A stretch of DNA of 64,000 bases from an uncultured Pseudomonadota bacterium (lineage in GTDB: Bacteria; Pseudomonadota; Gammaproteobacteria; Steroidobacterales; Steroidobacteraceae). The stretch is taken from assembly GCA_903868595.1 (NCBI GenBank), contig CAIPVV010000053.1:1-64000 (forward strand), read 5' to 3'. Positions 33,911 to 42,892 of the stretch are shown piece by piece (position 1 is the stretch's first letter; each line of letters starts with the position of its first letter). A program made the translations under genes and the position numbers. Below the pieces are notes generated by a model. It was not told where the DNA came from, ran no database searches, and was given only the letters and a program-made list of their open reading frames with translations.

Positions 33911-33944
33911 CCGCCGCTCCGCGGCCCGGGGCGCGGAGCAGCGG
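33911..33944 (-). repeat. Strong hairpin between the two TPR paralogues
   Basis: CCGCCGCTCCGC (33911-33922) pairs with GCGGAGCAGCGG (33933-33944) except for one mismatch, around a GC-rich loop. There is no U tract, so it may stabilise the upstream message or reduce read-through into the second paralogue. Confidence 0.45.
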
Positions 33945-34001
33945 CGATTCTGCACGCTCAGCGTGTGGCTGTGAACCCTTGGTGATCCCGGCCGAGGCTG
34001 C

Positions 34002-35258
34002 CTAGTGGCGCGCCTGCACGGCCCACAGGCGGGCCAGGTTGGCCAGCTTGGGGTCGATTCCCTTGGTCGCGCCGAAGGCCGCGACCGCCTCTTCCTTCTT
34101 GCCCAGGTGCAGCAGCGTGATGCCCAGCAGGATCTGCGCCTCATCGCCGTTGCGCAGGCCGCCCTTGGCGATGCCCCGCTGGTAGGCCTCCAGCGCCTTC
34201 TCGTGCTGGTCGTAGCTGGCCAGCGCCTGGCCCAGGCGGACGTCGGCCTCGCCGGTCTTGGCGGCCTTGGCCTCGGCCTCAAACTTGGCGAGACTGGCGC
34301 GATCGGCATCCGCCAGGCCCTTGGAGACCTGCAGCTGGTGCTCGGCGGCACTCTTGTCGGCGCTCGAGGTGAACGCACCGGCGGCCATGCCTTCCTGGAT
34401 CACGGCCACAGACTCGCCCGGCGAGCCGAACTTGACGGCCAGCTGGGCCATCTCGTTGTAATCGTTGCCCAGCTTGAGCGTGCCCGTGCTGCGCATCAGG
34501 CGGTAGATATTGAGCGTAACGATGTCGGTGTTGTTCTCGCCGCGCAGGATCGTGAGCAGGTTCGACCAGTTCTCCTCCTTCGGGTAGTACCTGACCATGC
34601 TCTGCAGGGCGCTGATCGCCGCCGCATTGTCCCTCAGGCGCAGGGAGGCGTCGGTCAGCAGCGCGAGCGTCGTCTCCTTGGGCGTCTGGCCATGGGCTTC
34701 CTGGGAGGCGACGTAGCCCTTGAGCAGCGAGCCTACGGCCGGAAAGTCCTTCTGCAGGTACAGCGCCTGCGCGACCAGGGTGTACATGTCGTCGTCGGCC
34801 TTGCCGGCGGCGATGACCTTCTGGCCGGCCTCGGCGGCCTTGGCGTAGTCCTTTTCCTGGTAGTAGAGCTGCGCCACGCCCTTGGCGATGCGCTCCGCGT
34901 CCTCCTGCGCCAGGAAGCCAGACTCGAGCTGCGCCTCGTAGGCCGGAATCGCCAGCGCCGTCTGGCCCGTCTGGCGGTAGACGAAGCTGAAGAACTGGTT
35001 CATCACGAAAGTGTCGTAGGGCGTGCGGACGGGATTGGCCTCCACTTCCTTCAGCCGGGACAGCGCCTCGTCCCATTTCTTGGCGTTCATGGCGTCCTGA
35101 ACGGCCTTGAACGGCTTCTCCATCGGCTTGCTGACCGTGGGCTTGGCGGGAGTCGAGGTCGCGGCCAGGACCTGGGGCGCCAGCGTGACGCTGGCACCGC
35201 CCAGGGCGATGGCCACGGCGAGTACGACGGCGGAAGAGTTAGTGCGCATGAATTTCAT
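34002..35258 (-). CDS. Exported TPR-like repeat protein, paralogue 1
   Basis: A 418-residue protein starting MKFMRTNSSAVVLAVAIALGG with a signal peptide ending VLAATS and a short Pro/Lys/Thr-rich linker. The body is helical repeats (MNAKKWDEALSRLKEVEANPVRTPYDTFVMNQ, YAKAAEAGQKVIAAGKADDDMYTLVAQALYLQKDF, HEKALEAYQRGIAKGGLRNGDEAQILLG). It aligns along its length with the downstream gene, indicating tandem duplication. ATG 35258 or 35249 could be used. It begins 40 bases after a strong terminator, so its expression may depend on read-through. Confidence 0.8.
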   Translation of the reverse strand: MKFMRTNSSAVVLAVAIALGGASVTLAPQVLAATSTPAKPTVSKPMEKPFKAVQDAMNAKKWDEALSRLKEVEANPVRTPYDTFVMNQFFSFVYRQTGQTALAIPAYEAQLESGFLAQEDAERIAKGVAQLYYQEKDYAKAAEAGQKVIAAGKADDDMYTLVAQALYLQKDFPAVGSLLKGYVASQEAHGQTPKETTLALLTDASLRLRDNAAAISALQSMVRYYPKEENWSNLLTILRGENNTDIVTLNIYRLMRSTGTLKLGNDYNEMAQLAVKFGSPGESVAVIQEGMAAGAFTSSADKSAAEHQLQVSKGLADADRASLAKFEAEAKAAKTGEADVRLGQALASYDQHEKALEAYQRGIAKGGLRNGDEAQILLGITLLHLGKKEEAVAAFGATKGIDPKLANLARLWAVQARH

Positions 35259-35297
35259 AGGGGGAACCCCTGGGTGGAGGTGGGGTGGCCAGGTCGC

Positions 35298-35336
35298 AAA
35301 AAAAATGCCGCCTAAACGCAAGCGCCGGCGGCATTT
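35298..35336 (-). terminator. Intrinsic terminator after exbD2
   Basis: On the minus strand AAATGCCGCC pairs with GGCGGCATTT (plus coordinates 35327-35336 and 35303-35312) around a 14-base loop, followed by a run of eight U (35305-35298). This is a near-perfect Rho-independent terminator closing the tonB-exbB-exbD1-exbD2 operon before the TPR genes. Confidence 0.85.
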
Positions 35337-35363
35337 CCCAGGACCAAAAGTCCACCGGGAGAG

Positions 35364-35789
35364 CTATTCCCGAAACTGCGAGATATTGACGAAGCCAATC
35401 TTGACCATCTTGTGCCGCTGAGCAGAAGCCAGCACGTTGGCCACGACGTCGTACTTGGAACGACGGTCAGGACGCAGGTGAATTTCCGCCTGCGGCTCCA
35501 GGTCGGCTTCCTGCTTGAAGTAGCCGTCCAGCGTCGAGATGTTGTTGACCGGCTCCCCGTTCCAGATGATCGCACCGTCGTAGTCGACCTCGATGTCGAT
35601 CACGCGAGGCTGAACGGTCGGAGGCGGCTGGTCGGTCGGGCGCGGCATGTCGAGCTTCACGGCGTGCGTGGAGATCGGCAGCGTAATGATCAGCATGACG
35701 AGCATGACCAACATGACGTCGATCAGCGGCGTCGTGTTGACATCGCACATCGGAGCATCGCTGCTGCTCGTATTGACACTCATCGACAT
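35364..35789 (-). CDS. exbD: ExbD-family biopolymer transport protein (second copy)
   Basis: A 141-residue protein with one N-terminal membrane helix containing the proton-carrying Asp: CDVNTTPLIDVMLVMLVMLIITLPI. A periplasmic domain follows (VIDIEVDYDGAIIWNGEPV, IHLRPDRRSKYDVVANVL). It belongs to the TonB-ExbB-ExbD motor. Two adjacent exbD genes also occur in Xanthomonas, where the second has a specialised role. The two copies here are clearly different in sequence. Confidence 0.9.
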   Translation of the reverse strand: MSMSVNTSSSDAPMCDVNTTPLIDVMLVMLVMLIITLPISTHAVKLDMPRPTDQPPPTVQPRVIDIEVDYDGAIIWNGEPVNNISTLDGYFKQEADLEPQAEIHLRPDRRSKYDVVANVLASAQRHKMVKIGFVNISQFRE

Positions 35790-35834
35790 AGTGAAAGTAC
35801 CCCGAAATTATCCGTCGTACGGCTACGCCTGGGC

Positions 35835-36263
35835 TCAACCGCCCGAGCGCGGCTCCGTGAGGAAGCCCACCTTGACCAGGCCACCCTGTTGGATGACGTA
35901 GATCACGCGGCCGACAGCCTCAAAGTGCGCATTGCGATCGGCGCGGATGTGGATCTCCGGCTGGGGCACCTTGCGGGCCTCAGCAACCACCAGATTCAGC
36001 AACTGCCCACGATCGGCGACCGAGCCGCCGTTCCAATACACATTGCCGTTCACGTCCACCGCGACCGTGATGTTTTCCGGCTTCGTTACCGTCGCAATAT
36101 TGCGGGCATTCGGCAGGTCAACCTTGACGGTCTTGGTAATGATCGGAATGGTGATGAGGAAGATGATCAGCATCACCAACATCACGTCCACGAGGGGCGT
36201 GGTGTTGATGTCGGACATCACCTGATCTTCATCACCGCCGCTGCCAGGAACACTCATCGACAT
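35835..36263 (-). CDS. exbD: ExbD-family biopolymer transport protein (first copy)
   Basis: A 142-residue protein with the motor helix MSDINTTPLVDVMLVMLIIFLITIPI (key Asp in PLVDVML) and a periplasmic domain (ITVAVDVNGNVYWNGG, IHIRADRNAHFEAVGRVIYVIQQGG). It forms the stator with ExbB that energises TonB. It lies 38 bases after exbB and 45 bases before the second exbD. Confidence 0.92.
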   Translation of the reverse strand: MSMSVPGSGGDEDQVMSDINTTPLVDVMLVMLIIFLITIPIITKTVKVDLPNARNIATVTKPENITVAVDVNGNVYWNGGSVADRGQLLNLVVAEARKVPQPEIHIRADRNAHFEAVGRVIYVIQQGGLVKVGFLTEPRSGG

Positions 36264-36301
36264 GGCTTAAGCCCTCGTGGACGCGTAGCGCCTGAACTAT
36301 C

Positions 36302-37057
36302 TTACTTCTTGGCAGCCGGGGCAGCGGACGGGCGGACGTTGCCCAGTTCCGGGCGCAGGCCACCGATCAGGTAAGACTCCAGGTCACCCGTGAACTCGCG
36401 CAGCACGTCCTGAATGGCCTTGTTGCGCTTGAGCAAAATGTTGTAACCGAACACGGCGGGCACGGCGACGGCCAGACCCAGGGCGGTCATGATCAGCGCC
36501 TCGCCGACGGGGCCGGCAACCTTGTCGATCGACGGCTGGCCCGACAGACCGATCGCGACGAGCGCGTTCAGGATGCCGTACACCGTGCCGAACAGACCCA
36601 CGAACGGGGCGGTCGAGCCGACAGTGGCCAGGAACGACAGGCCGTTGGAGAGCTTGCCGTTCAGGTTGTCGGAGGAGCGCTGCAGGGCCATGGCAAGCCA
36701 GTCGGCCAGGCTGATGCGATCGTTCAGGCGACCCTCGTGGTGCGCTGCGGCGCGCAGGGCGCTCTCGGCGATCACGCGGAAGTCGTCATTCTTCTCCAGG
36801 CGCTCGACGCCTTCCTTCGGCGAACCGGCAGCCCAGAACTGCTTCTCAACCACCTTGGCCGACTTGCCCAGGCGGTACTGGTCCCAGACCTTCGTGAAGA
36901 TGATGTACCAGGAGATCAGCGACATCAGCGCCAGGAAGAACAGGACGGTGTGGGAAACAGCGTCACCGTGATTAACAAGGGCTTCCAGACCATACGGATT
37001 GCTGGTCGGGGGGGCGGCGGCGGCGGCATCTGCAACGGCGGCGACTTGGTTTTCCAT
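36302..37057 (-). CDS. exbB: ExbB-type MotA/TolQ/ExbB proton channel protein
   Basis: A 251-residue membrane protein with three transmembrane segments. The first is TVLFFLALMSLISWYIIFTKVW; the conserved MotA/TolQ/ExbB core follows as LSFLATVGSTAPFVGLFGTVYGILNALVAIG and GEALIMTALGLAVAVPAVFGYN. An Ala-rich N-terminal extension is present. It forms the proton-conducting pentamer with ExbD for TonB. Start ATG 37057 is supported by the tonB-exbB spacing of 76 bases. Confidence 0.93.
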   Translation of the reverse strand: MENQVAAVADAAAAAPPTSNPYGLEALVNHGDAVSHTVLFFLALMSLISWYIIFTKVWDQYRLGKSAKVVEKQFWAAGSPKEGVERLEKNDDFRVIAESALRAAAHHEGRLNDRISLADWLAMALQRSSDNLNGKLSNGLSFLATVGSTAPFVGLFGTVYGILNALVAIGLSGQPSIDKVAGPVGEALIMTALGLAVAVPAVFGYNILLKRNKAIQDVLREFTGDLESYLIGGLRPELGNVRPSAAPAAKK

Positions 37058-37133
37058 TTTTGTCCTCAGTTTCTACTTACCGGCCACTTATCCAGTGGGC
37101 CGAATGCAATTAATTGATGGGTTGAACTACGGA

Positions 37134-37772
37134 TCAGTCTTTAAGCTGGAATTTCACGCGGAACGAGAAGCAGGCAGCAGCAGGCTTGCCGTTCTCGGTG
37201 CCTGGCAGGTAGCGCAACGCCTTCGCGTACTTGATGGCAGCTTCGTCGAGGCGCGTATTGCTGGAGGATTCCTGCACTGTCGCTTCGGAAAGCTTGCCCT
37301 TCTCATCGATACAGGACTTCACCACCACGTTGCCCTGCTCGCCCAAACGCTTGGACGACGGCGGGTAGTACTCTTCCGAATCCGGCTGCTGGGAGCGCGG
37401 GTTCAGCTTCGGGGCGACCCTCACCGTGGCGGCCTCGACGCGCACCGGCGGCGGCGCCGGCGGAAGCGGCTTGTCGGTGACGTTTGACAGCGCGGTGGTG
37501 TTCTGCACGACCGGGATGGCGATATCAACAACGGGCGGGGGAACCTCGACCGGCGGCAGCTCCATCTTCGGGGGCGGCGGCGGCGGAGGCGTGTCGTCCT
37601 TCTTGGTGTCTTCGATGATCTCGGTTTCGATGGGCGGTGCCATCGTGTCGATGATCTTCATTGCAAACCCGCTCTTCAGACCCCAGATCAAGAGGATGTG
37701 AAGGAGGACCATCGCGATGAAAGCGATGCCGCGCCGGGATGCCCACTTACTGTCGTGTACGTATACGCCCAT
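37134..37772 (-). CDS. tonB: TonB energy transducer
   Basis: A 212-residue protein. A membrane anchor lies at residues about 14-32 (RGIAFIAMVLLHILLIWGL), then a Pro-rich spacer (PPPPPPPKMELPPVEVPPPVV), then the C-terminal TonB domain with EEYYPPSSKRLGEQGNVVVKSCIDEKGKL and ALRYLPGTENGKPA. It spans the periplasm to activate TonB-dependent receptors such as the one at the left edge. First gene of its operon. Confidence 0.93.
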   Translation of the reverse strand: MGVYVHDSKWASRRGIAFIAMVLLHILLIWGLKSGFAMKIIDTMAPPIETEIIEDTKKDDTPPPPPPPKMELPPVEVPPPVVDIAIPVVQNTTALSNVTDKPLPPAPPPVRVEAATVRVAPKLNPRSQQPDSEEYYPPSSKRLGEQGNVVVKSCIDEKGKLSEATVQESSSNTRLDEAAIKYAKALRYLPGTENGKPAAACFSFRVKFQLKD

Positions 37773-38189
37773 AGGTCTTTCTTGAAACCGTGCCTCGGTC
37801 GTAGCCTAAAAAAACATGCAAGCAAGTTGCACGGGAAAAGCGAGCGCCGCAAGGTAACGGCGTTTTCCACGTCGCGCAAGTCTGCCGATGCATTCCCCCG
37901 AACATCAAAAGCCGAGACCGGCGATCTGTGAAACTTCAAACGTCGTGTTTGGACGATTCTGAAGTCCGCACAAAGCCCCGGTCTCCACACGCCGCAGTGT
38001 GTCAACACCACGTTTTGACCCCCCCCAACCGCGCTGCTGACGCACTGCGGCGGGAAAGTCGCCAAGCTTTGAGTTTTCGCGTTACGCGGGCTACTCGACC
38101 GAGTGCGCCGCACGTTCTTCGATGCTCAACCTTTGAGTTCACGCGCACTCTAACGCCTGACTTCAACACTGACAACTATTCGCGACGGA
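37773..38189. other. Intergenic region upstream of tonB and downstream of ilvD
   Basis: About 415 bases. It should contain the tonB promoter, but no clear -35/-10 pair or Fur-type box is visible. On the minus strand a weak hairpin (TGCAA-cttgc-TTGCA) directly precedes a run of seven U near 37807, about 35 bases before the tonB ATG. This could act as a leader terminator. No protein-like frame. Confidence 0.4.
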
Positions 38190-39881
38190 TCATTCTGTTA
38201 TGGCTCCCTTGGAGGCGCTGCTGACGCTGCGCGCATACTTTGCCAGAACGCCACGTTTCGTATAGGGACGGCGCGGCTTCCACGCTTTCTGGCGGCGCTT
38301 GAGCTCCGCTGCACTCAACTGGACATCGATGCTCCGCTTCCTGGCATCGATGGTGATGAGGTCCCCGGTCTTCAGCAGCCCGATCGCACCGCCCTGGGCG
38401 GCCTCCGGGGCAATATGCCCCACGACGAAGCCGTGGCTGCCCCCGGAGAAGCGTCCATCCGTAATGAGGGCGACCTTGTCCCCCAGTCCCCGTCCCATGA
38501 TGGCGCCGGTGGGACTGAGCATCTCGCGCATGCCCGGGCCGCCGACGGGACCCTCCTGGCGGATCACCACCACATCGCCCGCCCCGACCTTGCCGGCCAG
38601 GATGGCGGCCGTGGCAGCCTCCTCCCCGTCGTAAACCTTGGCCGTGCCGGAAAACTGCAGGCCTTCCTTGCCCGTGAGCTTCGCCACGGCGCCTTCCGGC
38701 GCCAAATTTCCATACAGTACAACCAGATGACTGTCTTTCTTAATGGGCTTGTCGAAGGGCTGGACGATCTCCTGGCCGGCCGGATAGTCGCGCACGGCGG
38801 ACAGGTTCTCAGCCACGGTCTTGCCGGTCACGGTCAGGCACTCGCCGTGCAGCAGGCCCTGGGCGAGCAGGCGCTTCATGAGTGGCTGGATGCCGCCGAT
38901 CGCGATCAGTTCGGACATCAGGTACTTGCCGCTGGGACGCACGTCGGCCAGCACCGGCACCCGCTTGCCGATGCGGGTGAAGTCATCCAGGGTGAGCTTG
39001 ACCTGTGCCTCGTGGGCGATGGCCAGCAGGTGCAGCACGGCGTTGGTGGAGCCGCCCAGGGCGATCACCACGGTGATGGCGTTTTCAAAGGCCTTGCGGG
39101 TCAGGATGTGCCGCGGCGTGATGCCGGCCTTGACCAGCTTGACCACGGCCTCCCCGGCCCGGTGGCAATCGTCCTGCTTGTTCTGGCTGACCGCCTCCTG
39201 GGCGGAGCTGTTGGGCAGCGAGAGCCCCAGCGCCTCGATGGCCGAGGCCATGCTGTTGGCCGTATACATGCCGCCGCAGCTGCCGGGACCCGGAATCGCG
39301 GTGCGCTCCACCTCCAGCAGCTGCTGGTCCGAGACGGTCTTGTTCGCGTGGCCGCCGACGGCCTCGAACACCGAGACAATGTCGCGCCGCGCCAAGCCGG
39401 GACGGATCGTGCCGCCGTAGACGAAGATTGCCGGGCGATTCAGGCGCGCGATGGCCATCGCGCAGCCGGGAATGTTCTTGTCGCAACCGCCGATCGCCAC
39501 CAGCCCGTCAAAGCCTTCCGCGCCCACCACCGTTTCAATGGAATCGGCGATGACCTCGCGGGAGACCAGGGAATAACGCATGCCCGGGGAGCCCATCGAG
39601 ATGCCGTCAGAGACGGTGATGGTGTTGAACAGCACGGCCTTGCCGCCAGCCGCGTCGGCCCCGGCGACGGCGCGCTGGGCCAGCTCGCCGATGTGCATGT
39701 TGCAGGGCGTGAGGTTCGCCCAGGTGGAGGCGATGCCGATCTGCGGCTTGGTGAAGTCGGCATCCTGGAACCCGACGGCGCGCAGCATCGCGCGGGACGG
39801 CGTCTGCTTGACGCCATCGACGACGAGACGCGAATACTGGCGGGGATCGTAGGTACCGGGGGTCTTGCTGCGCTGAGTCAT
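38190..39881 (-). CDS. ilvD: Dihydroxy-acid dehydratase
   Basis: A 563-residue Fe-S enzyme that dehydrates dihydroxyisovalerate and dihydroxymethylvalerate in valine and isoleucine synthesis. Cluster ligands and landmarks: [53 protein letters not shown], and the late [40 protein letters not shown]. It is separate from the ilvC-leu operon and is the last gene of a minus-strand set with the MFS transporter (13-base gap). Confidence 0.95.
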   Translation of the reverse strand: MTQRSKTPGTYDPRQYSRLVVDGVKQTPSRAMLRAVGFQDADFTKPQIGIASTWANLTPCNMHIGELAQRAVAGADAAGGKAVLFNTITVSDGISMGSPGMRYSLVSREVIADSIETVVGAEGFDGLVAIGGCDKNIPGCAMAIARLNRPAIFVYGGTIRPGLARRDIVSVFEAVGGHANKTVSDQQLLEVERTAIPGPGSCGGMYTANSMASAIEALGLSLPNSSAQEAVSQNKQDDCHRAGEAVVKLVKAGITPRHILTRKAFENAITVVIALGGSTNAVLHLLAIAHEAQVKLTLDDFTRIGKRVPVLADVRPSGKYLMSELIAIGGIQPLMKRLLAQGLLHGECLTVTGKTVAENLSAVRDYPAGQEIVQPFDKPIKKDSHLVVLYGNLAPEGAVAKLTGKEGLQFSGTAKVYDGEEAATAAILAGKVGAGDVVVIRQEGPVGGPGMREMLSPTGAIMGRGLGDKVALITDGRFSGGSHGFVVGHIAPEAAQGGAIGLLKTGDLITIDARKRSIDVQLSAAELKRRQKAWKPRRPYTKRGVLAKYARSVSSASKGAITE

Positions 39882-39894
39882 GATCTGCCTTTAG

Positions 39895-41181
39895 TTAACG
39901 CAAGCGCGGTTCGCGCTCGCCCTTCATCTGGTTAAAGCCGAAAGCACCGGCGAGCGTCATGGCCAGCGGGACCAGCAGCGCATAACGCCCCGCCCCGCTC
40001 CACCGCTGCTCCAGCCACTCGTAGACAAACACCCCCGCCGGCGGCGCGATCAGGCCGCGCATGCCGGTCAGGGTGACGTTGACCCCCATATAGTGCTGCA
40101 TCTTGCCCAGCGAGGCGAAATCGCTGTGCCCGAGGTTCCAGCCCAGGTTTGCCCCGGCCGTGGCCATGCCGAAGAGGATCGCGCCCAGCCACAGCAGCAC
40201 CGGCCAATGGGTGAAGACCGCCAGGATCATCACCCCTATGGCCGCGATCAGCGCCCAGCACTGGCGCGCCCGGTACTCGATAACGTGGCCACTGTCGAAC
40301 TGCCGCGCCCACCAGGGCGTGAACAGCGGCACGGACAGCAGCGGCACGATCGCCAGGATGCCGATCTGGCTGCTGCTGGAGAGCTTCAGGTGGTCGGAGA
40401 AAATGATGACCAGCTGGGCGTTGAGCATCAGGTTGCCGGCGCCGTAAAGCCCCAGCCAGAACATGAAGCGCCGGTAGGCCGGGTCCTCCTTGAGGACCTG
40501 GCGCAGTACCCCGAGGCTGAAGAGGGGAGCCTCCCCCGATACCTCGTTTTCCGCCGACAGGAGCGCGAATTCCCGCCGTACGCGCGCGTAGCGGTACAGC
40601 CAGGCCGCCGCCAGGCCGGTGAGCGTCGCGGCTGCATACAGCCAGCGCGCCTGTGCCGGGTGGGCTTCGAGCACGAAGCCGGCTAGCGCGGAGACGGCGG
40701 CAATCCCGATGGAAGTCATCACGACGATGCGACCGGTGATCCGCGCGAGCACCGCGCGGGGATAGTTGGCCGTCCAGACCGAGGCGCGCACGGTGAGGAT
40801 GCCGGCCCAGATGATGCGAGCCGCGATGACCGCCAGCACCATGAACGTGAGCCCGTTGGTGGCGCGCGGGGAGAGGCCGATAAGGCCCACCAGCAGCGCA
40901 AAGCCCGCCAGCAGCCACACCATCAGCTGCACCCGGGCACGCCCGTGCGCGAGGTTCGCCCACAGGAAGCTCACGACGTTGGAGAGCGCCGGCGCACCGC
41001 TGACGAAGGCCACGGCCAGGTTCACCGCCTGCGGGGAGGCCAGGCCGGCATAGCCCTTCTTGACCAGGACGGCCGCGGTGGCGCCCTCCACCAGCCCAAG
41101 CGTAAAGCCCACCAGGCCCCAGGAGAGGGATTCGCGACGATACAGGGCTTCAGCCAGCGAACTGGGTCGCTGCGCCCTCAT
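39895..41181 (-). CDS. Major facilitator superfamily transporter
   Basis: A 428-residue protein with about 12 predicted transmembrane segments (for example SWGLVGFTLGLVEGATAAVLV, LMVWLLAGFALLVGLIGL, ALIAAIGVMILAVFTHWPVLL). A loop ends GRARVQL after the second or third helix as in MFS proteins. Substrate unknown. It overlaps the M17 peptidase stop by four bases and precedes ilvD, so a link to amino-acid or peptide export is possible but is inference from position. Confidence 0.82.
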   Translation of the reverse strand: MRAQRPSSLAEALYRRESLSWGLVGFTLGLVEGATAAVLVKKGYAGLASPQAVNLAVAFVSGAPALSNVVSFLWANLAHGRARVQLMVWLLAGFALLVGLIGLSPRATNGLTFMVLAVIAARIIWAGILTVRASVWTANYPRAVLARITGRIVVMTSIGIAAVSALAGFVLEAHPAQARWLYAAATLTGLAAAWLYRYARVRREFALLSAENEVSGEAPLFSLGVLRQVLKEDPAYRRFMFWLGLYGAGNLMLNAQLVIIFSDHLKLSSSSQIGILAIVPLLSVPLFTPWWARQFDSGHVIEYRARQCWALIAAIGVMILAVFTHWPVLLWLGAILFGMATAGANLGWNLGHSDFASLGKMQHYMGVNVTLTGMRGLIAPPAGVFVYEWLEQRWSGAGRYALLVPLAMTLAGAFGFNQMKGEREPRLR

Positions 41182-42605
41182 CCGTAGCGCTGCCGGATCA
41201 ACCCGTAGAGGGCGCGGATGGTCTGTGCTTCGGCTCCGAGCGGTCGGCCCGGACGCTCCTTGGGATTCCAGCCGTAGAGGTCGATATGGATCCAGCGGGA
41301 CGGATCGGTCACGAAGCGGCGCAGAAACAGTGCTGCCGTGATTGCCCCGGCAAAGCCATTGCTGGAGGCGTTGTTGACGTCGGCGATGCGGCTGCCCAGC
41401 TCCTCGTCATAGGCACCCCACAGCGGCATCGGCCACACGGGATCCCCCTGCTCGGTGCCGTGGCGCTGCAACTGCTCCAGCAGCTGTGGGTCGCCCGAGA
41501 AGATCGCGGGCAGGTCCGGCCCGAGGGCCACGCGGGCGGCGCCCGTGAGCGTCGCCAGGTCAATGAGCAGGTCCGGGGATTCCACGCAGGCGTCGGTCAG
41601 CGCATCGGCCAGCACCAGCCGGCCCTCCGCATCCGTGTTGCCGATTTCCACGCTCAGGCCCTTGCGGGAGCGCAGCACGTCGCCGGGCCGGTAGGAGGCG
41701 CCATCGACGCTGTTCTCCACCGCCGGGATCAGGACCCTCAGGTCCACCGGCGCCTGCATCTGCAGCAGCAGCTGGGCCAGGCCCAGCGCGCAGGCGCTGC
41801 CGCCCATGTCCTTCTTCATCAGGAGCATGCCGGCGGAGGCCTTCATATCCAGCCCCCCGGTGTCAAAGCAGACGCCCTTGCCCACCAGCGTCACGCGCGG
41901 CGCACCGGGTCGGGCAAAGCGCAGGTCGATCAGCCGCGGGCCGCGCGGACTGCCCCGCCCGACCGCCGCAATCAGCGGGTAGCCGGCCGCCAGCAACTCA
42001 TCCTGCACGACGTGCACGCTGCCGCGGAAGCGCTCGGCCAGGCCCCGGGCCGCCGTCTCCAGCTCCGCCGGCCCCAGGTCGTTCGCCGGCGTGTTGATCA
42101 GGTCGCGGGCGAGCTGGGCCGCCTCCGCCGCCGCCAGCGCATAGGCCAGGTCCGCCCCGGCGGGCACCCGCAGGCGCGTGCGCCGCGCCGGGGCGTCGTT
42201 GCGCCGGTATCGCAGGTAGCGGTAGCTGCCCAGCAGCCAGCCCAGCACGAAGCGCGTCGCCGCCGCCGGCGCCAGGGGCTCGCTGAGGACGTAGTCGCCC
42301 GGCGGCAGACGGTCAGCCAGGGCGGCCGGCAGCCACAGGTCGAAGTCGGCGCTCGCGCCCAGCCCCGCGACGCAGGCGGCTGCCGCGGTCGCGCCGGGCG
42401 GGATCGCTATGCAGCGGGCACGCTCGGCACGGTAGGCCTGGGAGGCAAGCCAGGCGCCGGTCGCCGGGGGCTGGCGTGCCAGCCACTCGGCGTACGCGGC
42501 CTCGTGCAGCAGCGTGAGCGGGAGGGTGTTGGCGCCGGCGTCGTCCGCGGGCAGCAAATTGGGGTGCAGGGGAGTTTCCAAGCCGGGAAGTTTAAGGCAT
42601 TCCAA
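41178..42605 (-). CDS. M17-family leucyl aminopeptidase
   Basis: A 475-residue cytosolic metallopeptidase that releases N-terminal residues from peptides. The M17 core is complete: VTLVGKGVCFDTGGLDMKASAGMLLMKKDMGGSA, AVENSVDGASYRPGDVLRSRKGLSVEIGNTDAEGRLVLADAL with the NTDAEGRL signature, and VNNASSNGFAGAITAALFL near the end. The start codon is uncertain: TTG 42605 or TTG 42581. The first of three minus-strand genes with the MFS transporter and ilvD, divergent from the ilv-leu leader. Confidence 0.9.
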   Translation of the reverse strand: MECLKLPGLETPLHPNLLPADDAGANTLPLTLLHEAAYAEWLARQPPATGAWLASQAYRAERARCIAIPPGATAAAACVAGLGASADFDLWLPAALADRLPPGDYVLSEPLAPAAATRFVLGWLLGSYRYLRYRRNDAPARRTRLRVPAGADLAYALAAAEAAQLARDLINTPANDLGPAELETAARGLAERFRGSVHVVQDELLAAGYPLIAAVGRGSPRGPRLIDLRFARPGAPRVTLVGKGVCFDTGGLDMKASAGMLLMKKDMGGSACALGLAQLLLQMQAPVDLRVLIPAVENSVDGASYRPGDVLRSRKGLSVEIGNTDAEGRLVLADALTDACVESPDLLIDLATLTGAARVALGPDLPAIFSGDPQLLEQLQRHGTEQGDPVWPMPLWGAYDEELGSRIADVNNASSNGFAGAITAALFLRRFVTDPSRWIHIDLYGWNPKERPGRPLGAEAQTIRALYGLIRQRYG

Positions 42606-42618
42606 CCGACGCGGCGCG

Positions 42619-42647
42619 TTGACAAGCGCTTTGCCAATATGTTGACA
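42619..42647 (+). promoter_or_regulatory. Candidate promoter elements of the ilv-leu operon
   Basis: Two perfect TTGACA hexamers (42619-42624 and 42642-42647) lie in the 78-base gap between the divergent peptidase gene and the leader peptide. A convincing -10 box at standard spacing is not visible for either, so the transcript start is open. Confidence 0.35.
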
Positions 42648-42683
42648 TTCGTAGTCTTACAGGCACTTACCGCACGATTACCC

Positions 42684-42797
42684 ATGCTTGAGCAGTCCAT
42701 GCGCCGTCCCACGACAGACAACCGGGTTGTCGTAGTAGCGCTGGATCTGCTGCTGCTCGTACAGAGCAGCCGGTGCGGGTGCTGCGAGCTTAGCTGA
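42684..42797 (+). CDS. Branched-chain attenuation leader peptide
   Basis: A 37-codon open frame starting [14 protein letters not shown], followed by four consecutive Val codons (42726-42737), Ala-Leu-Asp, and four consecutive Leu codons plus Val (42747-42761), ending at TGA 42797. Such runs in a short frame directly before a terminator are diagnostic of ilv/leu leader peptides: ribosome stalling at scarce Val- or Leu-tRNA favours the antiterminator. A second in-frame ATG at 42699 has GAG upstream and may be the real start. The sequence GAGCAGTCCATG is shared with the leuC start region. Confidence 0.85.
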   Translation: MLEQSMRRPTTDNRVVVVALDLLLLVQSSRCGCCELS

Positions 42798-42869
42798 CAC
42801 AAGGCAAGTCGCCAGCAGGCAAGAATCCAGAACCCCGCACCGGCTTAAGCAGCCGATGCGGGGTTTTTT
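42752..42869 (+). promoter_or_regulatory. Transcription attenuator of the ilvC-leu operon
   Basis: Three alternative pairings are visible. Segment 1 GCTGCTC (42752-42758, inside the Leu codons) pairs with GAGCAGC (42764-42770). Segment 2 CCGGTGCGGG (42770-42779) is the perfect complement of CCCGCACCGG (42834-42843), forming the antiterminator. Segment 3 CCCCGCA-c-CGGC (42833-42844) pairs with GCCG-a-TGCGGGG (42852-42863), followed by six U, forming the terminator. This is the classic arrangement in which stalling at Leu or Val codons frees segment 2 and turns on ilvC-leuA-ilvE-leuCDB. Confidence 0.87.
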
Positions 42870-42892
42870 GTTGGCCGAACGGGAGTTATGTG

